Assembly: GCF_000719095.1 (NCBI RefSeq)
Contig: NZ_JOEH01000013.1
Span: forward strand, 124,001 to 188,000
Source: Streptacidiphilus jeojiense
GTDB taxonomy: Bacteria > Actinomycetota > Actinomycetes > Streptomycetales > Streptomycetaceae
DNA: 64,000 nt
Direction of reading: 5' to 3'
The translations under genes and the position numbers were made by a program. The notes beneath the pieces are model-generated. The model did not search any database. It was not told the origin of the DNA and was given only the letters and a program-made list of their open reading frames with translations. This document shows positions 51,480-60,500 of this stretch, piece by piece. Numbering within the stretch: position 1 is the first letter of the stretch; every line of letters begins with the position of its first letter.

Positions 51480-52563
51480 CGGCCGCCCGTACACACAGCA
51501 CGGCGGGCAGATGCTGCGTCAGCAGCCGCCAGCTGTCGCCCTCGTCCGCACTTCCGTAGACCTCGCCGTTGCGATTGCCGAAGTACACGCCCACGGGCTC
51601 GGCGTCGTCCAGGCACAGCGCGTCGCGCAGCACCACCCCGTAGTGCGGTTCCCGGGGGAGTCCCTCGGACAGCGGTTCCCAGCTCTCGCCCGCGTCCCGG
51701 CTGCGGTACACCCGGCAGCGGTGCTCAGGGGGCAGCCGCTCGTAGTCGGCCACCAGCGGGAACACATAGACGGTGCCCGCCCGTCGCGGGTGCGCGGCGA
51801 TGGCGAAGCCGAAGTCGGCCGGCAGGTCGGCGTCGATCGGGATCCAGCTCCCGCCGGAGTCGTCGCTGCGGTAGACCCCGCCGTGGTTCTGCAGGTACAG
51901 CCGGGCCGGATCGCCGGCGTCCACGGCGATCTTGTGCACGCACTGTCCGAACTCCGGATTGCGGTCCGGTTGGAACCGCGCCTCCACCCCGGTGTTCGAG
52001 GGCGCCCAACTGTCACCGCCGTCCGCGGACCGGTAGACGCCGCCGGTGGAGACCGCGACGGTGAGCTGCCGGGGGTCCTCCCGGTCGACCAGCACCGTGT
52101 GCATCCCCTGGCCGCCGAAGCCGGCTCCCCAGTCCTTGCGCTGCGGATGTTTCCACAGGCTCTCCACCAGCGAGAACGACTCGCCCCTGTCCTCGGACCG
52201 GAACAGCGCGGCGGGCTCGGTCCCCGCGTAGACGACGGTCGGCTGGTCGGCGCCGGCCGGCTGCAGCTGCCAGACCCGCTCCAGTGACGTTCCGGTGGAC
52301 TCCGGGAAGCGCACGGCGGGCTGTTTGGGCTCCTGCCAGGTCGCGCCCAGGTCGTCGGAGTGGAACACCGAGGGACCCCAGTGGCTGCTGTCCGCGCCGA
52401 CCAGGATCCTCGGCACCACGCCGCCCCGGCGGTCGATGGCCACCGAGTACACGCCCTGCATCGGGAAGTGCGGCTGCTCGTTCCACTCCCAGTTCCTGCG
52501 GTCCCGGCTGCGTCCCAGGAACAGCCCCTTGGCGGTACCGACCGCCAGTACTACCTCGCCCAT
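51469..52563 (-). CDS. BNR/Asp-box beta-propeller protein
   Basis: 364 residues from ATG. Six Asp-box repeats (S-x-D-x-G-x-S/T-W-like) are visible: HSDDLGATW, RSEDRGESF, RSADGGDSW, RSDDSGGSW, RSRDAGESW and GSADEGDSW. This is the fold of sialidase and VPS10-type propellers, but no catalytic sialidase residues (Arg triad, FRIP) are evident. There is no signal peptide, so it is probably cytosolic. The role is unknown; it may bind proteins or sugars. Confidence 0.83.
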   Translation of the reverse strand: MGEVVLAVGTAKGLFLGRSRDRRNWEWNEQPHFPMQGVYSVAIDRRGGVVPRILVGADSSHWGPSVFHSDDLGATWQEPKQPAVRFPESTGTSLERVWQLQPAGADQPTVVYAGTEPAALFRSEDRGESFSLVESLWKHPQRKDWGAGFGGQGMHTVLVDREDPRQLTVAVSTGGVYRSADGGDSWAPSNTGVEARFQPDRNPEFGQCVHKIAVDAGDPARLYLQNHGGVYRSDDSGGSWIPIDADLPADFGFAIAAHPRRAGTVYVFPLVADYERLPPEHRCRVYRSRDAGESWEPLSEGLPREPHYGVVLRDALCLDDAEPVGVYFGNRNGEVYGSADEGDSWRLLTQHLPAVLCVRAAETG

Positions 52564-52677
52564 GGCGGACTCCTCTGTCCTCGCCGCTGTCCTCGCCGGT
52601 GGTTCTCCTCGCCGGTTCGTCCGATGGGCAGCAGTCTTCTCGGATCGCGGACGGTTGTCGTGTTTTCGGGCGTGTGT

Positions 52678-53541
52678 TCACCGCATTGAGCGAGTGAATC
52701 GAACAGGCGTTCCCGGTGCCGCCTGCGCGGCCGAGGCGAGATCCCCCGCCGGGACCACGCCCAGGACCGGATAGCCCCCGGTGGTGGGGTGGTCGGCCAG
52801 GAACACCACCGGCAGCCCGTCCGGCGGCACCTGCACCGCCCCGAGCACCATCCCCTCGCTGGGCAGCTCGCCGCGGTCCGGCAGCCGTTCGAGCAGAGGT
52901 CCGGTCAGCCGCAGCCCGACCCGGTTGGACGCGGGGGAGACAGTCCAGCGCCCGGAGTCCAGCGTGCGCAGCGCCCCGGGGCCGAACCAGTCGGCGCGCG
53001 GTCCGAGGTCCAGCCGCAGCAGCAGTTCACGCGGGGGAGCCGGCAGCGGCAGCGGGTCGATCCAGCAGGGCGGACCGGTCGGCGGCCCCACCGGCAGCAG
53101 CTGCCCGGCCGCCAGCGGCGCCGGCCCGAGCCCGGCCAGCAGATCGGTGGACCGGCTGCCCAGTACCGGCGGCACCGCGAAGCCGCCGGCCACCGACAGG
53201 TAGCAGCGCAGCCCGCTGGTCGGCGCACCCACCGCCAGCACCGCCCCGGTCGGTACCCGTACCGGGGCGCCCCAGGCGACCGCCCTGCCGTCCACCAGCA
53301 CCGGTGCGGGGGCGCCGAGGACCGCGACCAGCACCGGCTCCAGGGCCCGCAGCGCGACCCCGCCGAGGGTGGCCTCCAGTACTGCCGCGTCCGGGGCGTT
53401 GCCGACCAGCCGATTGACCAGCCGGAGCGCGCCCGGATCCAGCGCACCGGCGCGCGGCACCCCGAGCGCGGCGACGCCGACGCGTCCGCCGTCCTGGACC
53501 GTGGTCAGCGGTCCTGGCCGGACCACCTCCACCGCCCTCAT
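52678..53541 (-). CDS. pxpC: 5-oxoprolinase subunit PxpC
   Basis: 287 residues from ATG 53541, overlapping the pxpB stop by four bases. Biotin-dependent-carboxyltransferase-like domain (KipA family): VEVVRPGPLTTVQDGGRVGV, GVPRAGALDPGALRLVNRLV, NRVGLRLTGPLLERL, PDGLPVVFLADHPTTGGYPV. PxpABC hydrolyses 5-oxoproline to glutamate using ATP, detoxifying pyroglutamate. It has the normal length and order pxpA-pxpB-pxpC. Confidence 0.92.
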   Translation of the reverse strand: MRAVEVVRPGPLTTVQDGGRVGVAALGVPRAGALDPGALRLVNRLVGNAPDAAVLEATLGGVALRALEPVLVAVLGAPAPVLVDGRAVAWGAPVRVPTGAVLAVGAPTSGLRCYLSVAGGFAVPPVLGSRSTDLLAGLGPAPLAAGQLLPVGPPTGPPCWIDPLPLPAPPRELLLRLDLGPRADWFGPGALRTLDSGRWTVSPASNRVGLRLTGPLLERLPDRGELPSEGMVLGAVQVPPDGLPVVFLADHPTTGGYPVLGVVPAGDLASAAQAAPGTPVRFTRSMR

Positions 53542-54158
53542 GGCTGCTCCACGAAGCGCACCCGGGTGCCCGGCTGCAACAGCGCCGCCGGGTCGCGGCC
53601 CAGGTCCCAGACCGGCAGCGAGGTGCGCCCGAGCAACTGCCAGCCGCCGGGCGAGGCGCCGGGGTAGACCCCGGTGTAGCCGCCGGCCAGTGCCACCGAG
53701 CCGGCCGGCACCTGGGTGCGCGGGGTGGCCCGGCGCGGCACGGCGTACCGCTCGGGCAGCCCGGTCAGATAGGCGAAGCCGGGCGCGAAGCCGCAGAAGG
53801 CGACCCGGTACTCGGCCCCGGTGTGGATCCGCACCGCCTCGGCGGCGGACACCCCCCACAGCGCCGCGACCTCGGCCAGGTCCTCGCCGTCGTAGCGGGT
53901 CGGTACGGTGACCACCGGACCCTCCGGCGGCGCCGAGGTCTGCGGCCGCCACCCCTCGAACTGGGCGGCGACCAGCTCCGGCCGGGCCAGTCCGTCCAGC
54001 AGCACTGTCCGCGCGGCCGGGACGATCTCGACGGCCCCCGGCAGCCGCCCGTCCGCCTGACGGGAGATCAACTCCTGGTGCAGCGAGGCGACTTCCGCGT
54101 CGCTGTCGACCTCCAGCAGCAGCGCCGAGCGCCCCGCGGCCATGATCCGCACGCTCAT
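53538..54158 (-). CDS. pxpB: 5-oxoprolinase subunit PxpB
   Basis: 206 residues from ATG 54158, overlapping the pxpA stop (ATGA). KipI-family features are present: VEIVPAARTVLLDG, IPTRYDGEDL-like VPTRYDGEDLAEVAALWGVS, FCGFAPGFAYLTGLPERYAV and PRTQVPAGSVALAGGYTGVY. It forms the phosphorylating complex with PxpC. Its close coupling on both sides shows the three subunits are made together. Confidence 0.93.
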   Translation of the reverse strand: MSVRIMAAGRSALLLEVDSDAEVASLHQELISRQADGRLPGAVEIVPAARTVLLDGLARPELVAAQFEGWRPQTSAPPEGPVVTVPTRYDGEDLAEVAALWGVSAAEAVRIHTGAEYRVAFCGFAPGFAYLTGLPERYAVPRRATPRTQVPAGSVALAGGYTGVYPGASPGGWQLLGRTSLPVWDLGRDPAALLQPGTRVRFVEQP

Positions 54159-54925
54159 CCGAACGCCTCCACGCGCACCCCGGCGGCGGTCAGCGCCTCC
54201 CGTACCCGCAGCGCCAGCGCGGCGGCGCCCGGGGTGTCCCCGTGCACGCACAGCGAACCGGCCCGCACCGGGACCAGGCTGCCGTCCGCGGCGACCACCT
54301 CCCCGTCCCTGGCCATCCGCACCGCCCGGGCCACCACCTGGTCCGGATCGTGCAGCACCGCCCCCGGCTCGGTCCGCGGCACCAGCGTCCCCTGCGCGGT
54401 GTAGGCCCGGTCCGCGAAGGCCTCGGCGACCACCGGGAGGCCGGCCGCCAGCGCCGCCGCGAGCAGCGCCGATCCGGGCAGCCCCAGCACCGGCAGGCCG
54501 CGCCCGTCCGCCCGCCGGTAGGCCAGCAGCGCCTCCACCACGGCGCCCGCCTGCTCCTGGTCGTGCACCACCCGGTTGTAGAGCGCCCCGTGCGGCTTCA
54601 GATAGGCCACCGCCGTCCCGGCCGCCCGGGCGAACAGGTCCAGGGCGCCCAGCTGGTAGGCGATCTCGTCGGCCAGTTCCCCGCGCGGCACCTCCATCGG
54701 GCGCCGTCCGAAGCCGGCCAGGTCCCGGTAGGAGACCTGGGCCCCGATCCGCACCCCGCGCTCGGCCGCCAGTTCGCACACCCGGCGGATCGTCGAGGGG
54801 TCGCCAGCATGGAAACCGCAGGCGACGTTCGCACTGGTGACCACCGCCAGCAGGGCCTCGTCGTCGGTCAGCGTCCAGCGTCCGAAGCCCTCGCCCAGGT
54901 CCGCGTTGAGATCGATGGTCACCAT
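54155..54925 (-). CDS. pxpA: 5-oxoprolinase subunit PxpA
   Basis: 256 residues from ATG 54925 (MVTIDLNADLGEGFG is the standard start); an upstream in-frame start at 55009 is not supported. LamB/YcsF-family: ANVACGFHAGDPSTIRRVCE, VSYRDLAGFGRRPMEVP, LKPHGALYNRVVHDQEQAG and CVHGDTPGA. It opens the 5-oxoproline ring. First gene of a compact three-gene operon. Confidence 0.95.
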   Translation of the reverse strand: MVTIDLNADLGEGFGRWTLTDDEALLAVVTSANVACGFHAGDPSTIRRVCELAAERGVRIGAQVSYRDLAGFGRRPMEVPRGELADEIAYQLGALDLFARAAGTAVAYLKPHGALYNRVVHDQEQAGAVVEALLAYRRADGRGLPVLGLPGSALLAAALAAGLPVVAEAFADRAYTAQGTLVPRTEPGAVLHDPDQVVARAVRMARDGEVVAADGSLVPVRAGSLCVHGDTPGAAALALRVREALTAAGVRVEAFG

Positions 54926-55013
54926 GGCAGAGATCCTAGGGGCGGGCCGCGTGTGCAAGGTCACACAATTGCTCGCATTCCGTGGCGTTTCGGAGCCTGT
55001 CAGTGCCACCCCC

Positions 55014-55019
55014 TAATCT
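55014..55019 (+). promoter_or_regulatory. -10 box TAATCT before the condensin-like operon
   Basis: TAATCT ends eight bases before GTG 55028. The placement predicts a leaderless or nearly leaderless transcript. The 102-base divergent gap separates it from pxpA. Confidence 0.42.
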
Positions 55020-55027
55020 TGTCGATC

Positions 55028-56599
55028 GTGACCACATCCGCCGACCCCAGCACCCGCGTCTCGCTGGGCCCAGCCGCCGACGAGGGGCTGGCCCGGCGGC
55101 TCCGTGCGCTCGCGTGCACCGCGCCGCTGCACGACCTGGACAGCCGCAAGGCCAACCTGGCCGGCGAGTACGCCGTCTACGGCATGGCCGAGGTGGCGCT
55201 GTCGGCGATCGACCTGGTCACCCTGCAGATGGACTTCGACACCGGTGCCGACCGGGACCAGGTGCTGGCCCGGCTGCAGCCCCGGGTCGCCGCGCAGGCC
55301 CCGCAGCGCCCCTGGACCGAGCACGAGCGGGTCGCCCGCTGGGTGCTGGAGTCGCTGATCAACGTGGGCAGCGTGGACCGCGGCTTCCGCGCCGTCTACG
55401 GCACCTTCGCCACCGACGGCTCCTATGTCCGCCGTGACTACGACTTCAAGCTGATCGAGGAGGTGCCCGGGCCCGACGGCGGGGTCTACCTGCGCACCAC
55501 CGACGAGGCCGTCAACGTCCTGGTCGGCGCGCTGGACACGGACGTCACCAGCGCCCAGATCGCCGCCGAGGTCAAGCTGGAGGTGCTGATCAACCGGGGC
55601 CGGCTGGCGGACGCCCAACTCGCCGCCGAACAGGCCCGCTACCGCACCGTCCAGTTCGCCGAGACGCTGCGCCGGGCGCTGGAGGCGACCCGCCGCAACG
55701 TCCGCGCGGTGGACTGGATGGAGACCGTCCCCGACCTGATCCACGAGGCGCTGGAGCACATCGCCGACCGCTACCGGCACGAGAACGCGATCCTCACCAA
55801 CATCCGCCGCGCCCGCGACGAGTCCGAGGACCCCGAGCACAAGCGGCGCGCCGCCGAGCTGGTCGACATCGTCAAGGACTGCATCCGCCGGCACACCCAG
55901 CTGCAGACCCGGCTGCTGGAGGCCGGCCCGCTGTTCCGCGCCGAGCAGGACCGCCAGGCCTTCGCCGGCCCCACCGCCCGCTCCGGCCTGGACCTCTACG
56001 GGCAGCTGCTGGCCCCGCTGCTGCGGCTGCCGCTGGAGCACGGCCTGCGGGTCACCGACGCCTTCTTCAGCAGTGCCATAGGGCTGCGCACCCCGGTCTC
56101 GGTCCGGGTCACCGACCTGGTCGAGGTACTGCTCACCCCGCCGGTCGAGCGCGAGCACCTGGGCGCCGAGCTGCCCGAGCCCGATCTGCTGGACACCCCC
56201 GACGACAGCCGCTTCTCCGAGGCCCAGCTGGAGGCCGCCCAGGTCCTGCTGGACCTCCCCCCGGACGCACCGCGGCGACTGTCCGGCCTGCTCGCCGAGG
56301 CCCGCCGCAGCGACCCCGAACTCCCGTACCTGGTCGCCCTGCTGGCCGTGCACGCGGCCAGTCCCTCGGTCGGCACGGCCTACCGGCAGGGCGAGGAGCG
56401 GCTGCTGTTCGCCGTCGACGACGGCGCCCGGCTGGACGACCCGGAGTTCGGCGGCGCCGACCTGATCGTCGGCAGCGCCCTGCTCGACGCCGCCGGCATG
56501 GCCGCGGAGCGCGCCGAGGCGTCCGCACCGACCGACCCCCCGGCCAGGGCCCTCGTCCCGGCCGGACGGAAGCCGCACCACCTGGAGTCCCGCCCATGA
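55028..56599 (+). CDS. kleisin-like subunit of a condensin-like complex (MukF/JetA type)
   Basis: 523 residues from GTG 55028. An N-terminal winged-helix-like part (ARWVLESLINVGSVDRGFRA, then YVRRDYDFKLIEEV, VYLRTTDEAVNVLVGAL) leads into a long helical bundle (YRTVQFAETLRRALEATRRN, HENAILTNIRRARDESEDPE) and a C-terminal helical half. Such a layout fits MukF/JetA kleisins. I cannot confirm the DUF assignment by search. It is followed, with a four-base overlap, by a MukE-like gene and then an SMC-like gene, the gene order of Muk/Mks/Wadjet operons. Confidence 0.7.
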   Translation: MTTSADPSTRVSLGPAADEGLARRLRALACTAPLHDLDSRKANLAGEYAVYGMAEVALSAIDLVTLQMDFDTGADRDQVLARLQPRVAAQAPQRPWTEHERVARWVLESLINVGSVDRGFRAVYGTFATDGSYVRRDYDFKLIEEVPGPDGGVYLRTTDEAVNVLVGALDTDVTSAQIAAEVKLEVLINRGRLADAQLAAEQARYRTVQFAETLRRALEATRRNVRAVDWMETVPDLIHEALEHIADRYRHENAILTNIRRARDESEDPEHKRRAAELVDIVKDCIRRHTQLQTRLLEAGPLFRAEQDRQAFAGPTARSGLDLYGQLLAPLLRLPLEHGLRVTDAFFSSAIGLRTPVSVRVTDLVEVLLTPPVEREHLGAELPEPDLLDTPDDSRFSEAQLEAAQVLLDLPPDAPRRLSGLLAEARRSDPELPYLVALLAVHAASPSVGTAYRQGEERLLFAVDDGARLDDPEFGGADLIVGSALLDAAGMAAERAEASAPTDPPARALVPAGRKPHHLESRP

Positions 56600-57468
56600 C
56601 CAGCTACGACGAGCACCCCACGACCGGGGACGGTGCCGGCGCCCCGCCCGCGATCACCCCCGGCGACGTCGCCGACGCCTCCCGGCTGGTCTCCTTCGGG
56701 CTGCAGCCGAAACTGCTGCCCGCACGCGACGCCGAGTACGGCGAGCTGGTCCGCCGCTACCGCGACGACCCCGGCTTCGCCCGGCTGGCCGACGCCGTCG
56801 CCACCGGTCTGGGACTGATCGTGCTGGAGGTCTCGCCCCGGGCCGGGATGGCGGTCGCCGCCTCCGAGGACTCGGTGTTCGCGGTGCGCCTCGGCGAGTA
56901 CTCGCGCCGCGCCGCCTCCGAGTCCACCGACCGGTTCCTGCACGGTCTGGCGCACCTGGCCGTGGCCGCGCTGGCCTTCCCCCGCCCGGAGGACCTGGCC
57001 GACGACGGCTACCTCGGCCGGATCACCGTCAACGGCGTGGACACCTTCGTGCGCCAGGTCTGCCGCCGGCTGGAGGAGCAGGCCGAGGCCGAGGGCGCCA
57101 ACACCGACCCGGTCAGCGACGCCCCCGGCCTGGAGGCCGCCTGGCGGGTGTACGCGCGGCGCAGCGCCACCGGCGCCACCAAGGACGCCCGCCGGCTCTC
57201 CGGCTCCACCATCGGCATCGTCGGCAAGGCGATGTCCTTCATGGTCGACACCGGCTTCCTACAGAAGACCTCGGACGACTCCGGCGGCACCTTCCGCACC
57301 ACCGCCCGCTACCAGCTGCAGGTCCGCGACCTGGCCGGCAGCGCCGCGATGGCCGAACTGCTCGCCCTGGGCGTGGTCCCGATCAGCGACGGCAGCGCCA
57401 GCCTGCTGCCGCCCGACCCCACCGAGGAACTGGTCGCCGACGCCGGCCTCCCGTTCCACTCCTCCTGA
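56596..57468 (+). CDS. KITE-like subunit of a condensin-like complex (MukE/JetB type)
   Basis: 290 residues from ATG 56596, overlapping the previous stop. Winged-helix pattern: EYGELVRRYRDDPGFARLAD, TGLGLIVLEVSPRAGMAVAA, RFLHGLAHLAVAALAFPRPE and VNGVDTFVRQVCRRLEEQAE. MukE/JetB proteins bind the kleisin and regulate the SMC ATPase. The C-terminal 50 residues extend beyond the minimal fold. 44 bases separate it from the SMC gene. Confidence 0.7.
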   Translation: MTSYDEHPTTGDGAGAPPAITPGDVADASRLVSFGLQPKLLPARDAEYGELVRRYRDDPGFARLADAVATGLGLIVLEVSPRAGMAVAASEDSVFAVRLGEYSRRAASESTDRFLHGLAHLAVAALAFPRPEDLADDGYLGRITVNGVDTFVRQVCRRLEEQAEAEGANTDPVSDAPGLEAAWRVYARRSATGATKDARRLSGSTIGIVGKAMSFMVDTGFLQKTSDDSGGTFRTTARYQLQVRDLAGSAAMAELLALGVVPISDGSASLLPPDPTEELVADAGLPFHSS

Positions 57469-57512
57469 CGCGCCTTTCCTGACAACCCACCAGCACGGAG
57501 ACCTGACAACCC

Positions 57513-60500
57513 ATGTACGAGCTGAACCGGGTCCGCCTGTACTCCATCGGCCCCGCCGGTGCGCGGTACGCCGACACCGTGCTCGACCTGAGCGGTGTCG
57601 GCGATCCGGTGCCCGAGCCGGCCCCCTCCCAGCCCGGCTTCTTCGACGAGGAGGAGAGCGGCCCGCCGCGCCGCCCGGCCCCGGCCGGGGTGCTCTTCCT
57701 GGAGAACGGCGGCGGCAAGTCGGTGCTGCTGAAGCTGATCTTCTCGGTGATGCTGCCGGGCCACCGCAACACCCTGGGCGGCGCCAGCTCCGGCGTGCTG
57801 CGCAAGTTCCTGCTCGCCGACGACTGCGGCCACGTCGCGCTGGAGTGGCAGCACACCCTCACCGGCGAGACCGTGGTGGTCGGCAAGGTCAGCGAGTGGC
57901 GCGGCCGCCAGGTCTCCACCGACCCGCGCAAGTTCGCCGAGGCCTGGTACTCCTTCCGCCCCGGCCCCGGCCTCAGCCTGGACGGCCTGCCGGTCGCCGA
58001 ACGCACCACCTTCCTCCCTGCGCCCGGCCAGGAGGCGCCCAAGGTGAGCCCCAAGGGCCGCCGCCGCACCATGAAGGGCTTCCGCGACGCCCTGACCGAG
58101 GCGGGCAAGGCCGAGCCCGCCCTGGACCTGGTCTGGGAGGAGGGCCACGACCGCTGGATCGAGCATCTGGGCAGCCTCGGTCTTGACCCCGAACTCTTCC
58201 GCTACCAGCGCGAGATGAACGCCGACGAGGGCGAGGCGGCCGGCTTGTTCGCGGTGAAGAACGACGCCGACTTCACCGACCTGCTGCTGCGCGCGGTCAC
58301 CGACACCCGCGACACCGACGGCCTGGCCGACCTGGTGCACGGCTTCGCCAACAAGCTCGGCCGCCGCGCCGAGCTGACCGCCGAACGCGACTTCACCGCG
58401 GGCTCGCTGGACCTGCTGCGCCGGATCGCCGAGGCGGCCACCGCCCGCGAGTCGGTCCGTGAGACGCACCGTTCCGCCGAGCGCCGCACCCGCCGGCTGG
58501 CCCGCACCCTGGCCGCCCGCGCCGCCGCGGAGCGGGACCAGGTCCGTGAGCTGGCCGAGCAGGTCGCCGAGGCGGCCGCCGCCGTCGCCGACGCCGAGGA
58601 CGGCCGCACCCGGCAGTCGCTGATCACCGCTGAACTGACCCACCGTCATGCCAGCCTCGCCCTGGCCGCCGCCACCGGTACCGCGGCGGGCCTGCGCAAG
58701 GAGCTGCTGGACGCCAGGACCCTGCACTCCGCCTGGCAGGCAACGGAACTGGTGCTGCGTCACCGCGCCGCCGCGGACCGCTCGGCCCGGATGTCGGCCG
58801 CGATCCGCGAGGCCGAACGCGACGCCGCCCCCGCCCTGGCCGCCCGCACCCGCGCGGCCCGGGCCCTGGTCGGCGCGCTGGAGACGGCCGCCGCGGCGGC
58901 CGAGGCCCAGGCGGACAGCGAGGAGCAGCGCGCCGGTGCGCTGCAGGCCGAGGGCGAGACCGCCCGTCGCGACGCCACCGCCGCCGCCACCGCCGCGCAG
59001 AAGGGCCGCAGCGAGAGCGAGCACCTGCGCCAACGCTTGGCCGAGGTCGAGCAGGAGACCCAGGCGGCAGTCCGTTCAGGCTGGATCGACTCCACCAACG
59101 CCGCCCCGGACGCCGAGGCAGTGGACCCGGCTCGGGCCGCCCTGGAGGCATCCGACGCCGAGCAGCAGGCCACCGCCGCCTGGGAGCAGGCCCGTACCGT
59201 CGCCGACCAGGCCGCCGCCCGGGCCCGCGAAGCCGCGGCCCGGGGGGCCAGGGCGGAACTGGCCGCCGCCCGCGCCAGCGACGCGCTGGCCGCCGCCGAG
59301 ACCGCGCTGGCCGCCGAGCAGGACGCCGCCGCCGAGCTCGCCGCGCACCCCCGGTCCACCGAGCTGCTCGGGGTCCAGGTCGGCGAGCTGTCGCCGGAGG
59401 CGCTGGACCGCTCCGCCGACAGCCTGCGCGAGCTGCTGGACGACTCGGTCACCGCCGCCGAGCGCACCCTGTTCGAGCTCAGGACGGCCGCCGCCGCCGA
59501 CTCCCGGGTGCTGGCCGCGCTCGGCGACGGCGGGCTGCTCCCGCCCGGTCCGGACGTGCTGGCCACCGTCGAGTACCTGGGTGAGCACGGCGTCCCCGCC
59601 CTCCCCGGCTGGCGCTACCTGGCCCAGTCGGTGGACCCGGCCGACCACGACCGCATCCTCGACGCCCGCCCGCAGCTGGTCGACGGCGTCATCGTCACCG
59701 ACCCGGCCGCGCTGGAACGGGCCCGGGAGGCGCTGTCCGCGGCTGCCCTGCTGCCCCGCTCCGCCGTCGCCGTCGGCACCGCGGCCGCCCTGCTCGCCCC
59801 GGTCCTCGACGGCACCGGCACAGCCGCATCCTCCGGGGTGTTCCTGGTCCCGCCGAACCCGGCCATGCACGACGAGAACGCCGCCGACGAGGAGCGCAAC
59901 CAGCTCCGTGACCGGGCCACCGCCAGGGACGAGCAGATCCGCGCGCTGGCCGCCCGGCTCGGTGCGGACCGTCTGCTCAGTGGCCGGCTCGCCTCCTGGC
60001 GCACCCGCTGCCCCGACGGCCACCTGGACGCACTGGCCGGCACCGCAGAGGCGGCCCGCAGCGTACTGGACCTGGCCGGCGCCGAGCTGGCCTCGGCCCG
60101 CGCCGAGCACCAGGACGCCGACGCCGACCAGCAGCAGGCCTCCCGACTGCGCGACGAACGCGGCGAGGCCGCCCAGCAGGCCCGCCGTCGCGCCGACGCC
60201 CTGGCCGGACTCGCCTTCCGGCTGCGCGAGCGCACCGGCTGGACCGGCCGGCTGCGCGAACTGATCGACGAGACCGCCCAGGCCGAGCAGCGCCAGCAGC
60301 TCTGCACCGAGCGGGCCCAGGCCGCCGACGAGGACCGCCGCGCCGCCCAGCGCGCCGCCGACGACGCCCGCCGTACCGTCCGCGCCCTGCGCGCCGAACG
60401 CGCCGAACTGCCCACCGCCGAGGACACCGGGGCTGACTCCGAGTCAGCTGATCCCGAGTCGACCGGCGGGTCGGCCGACGGTTCCGCCGCCTCCCTCCCC

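Noticed and set aside
51469..52563. Secreted sialidase
   Set aside because: Asp boxes are present, but there is no signal peptide and no sialidase catalytic residues can be placed.
57309..59033. 574-codon open frame on the minus strand in the SMC region
   Set aside because: Antisense to the SMC and MukE-like genes; low-complexity translation.
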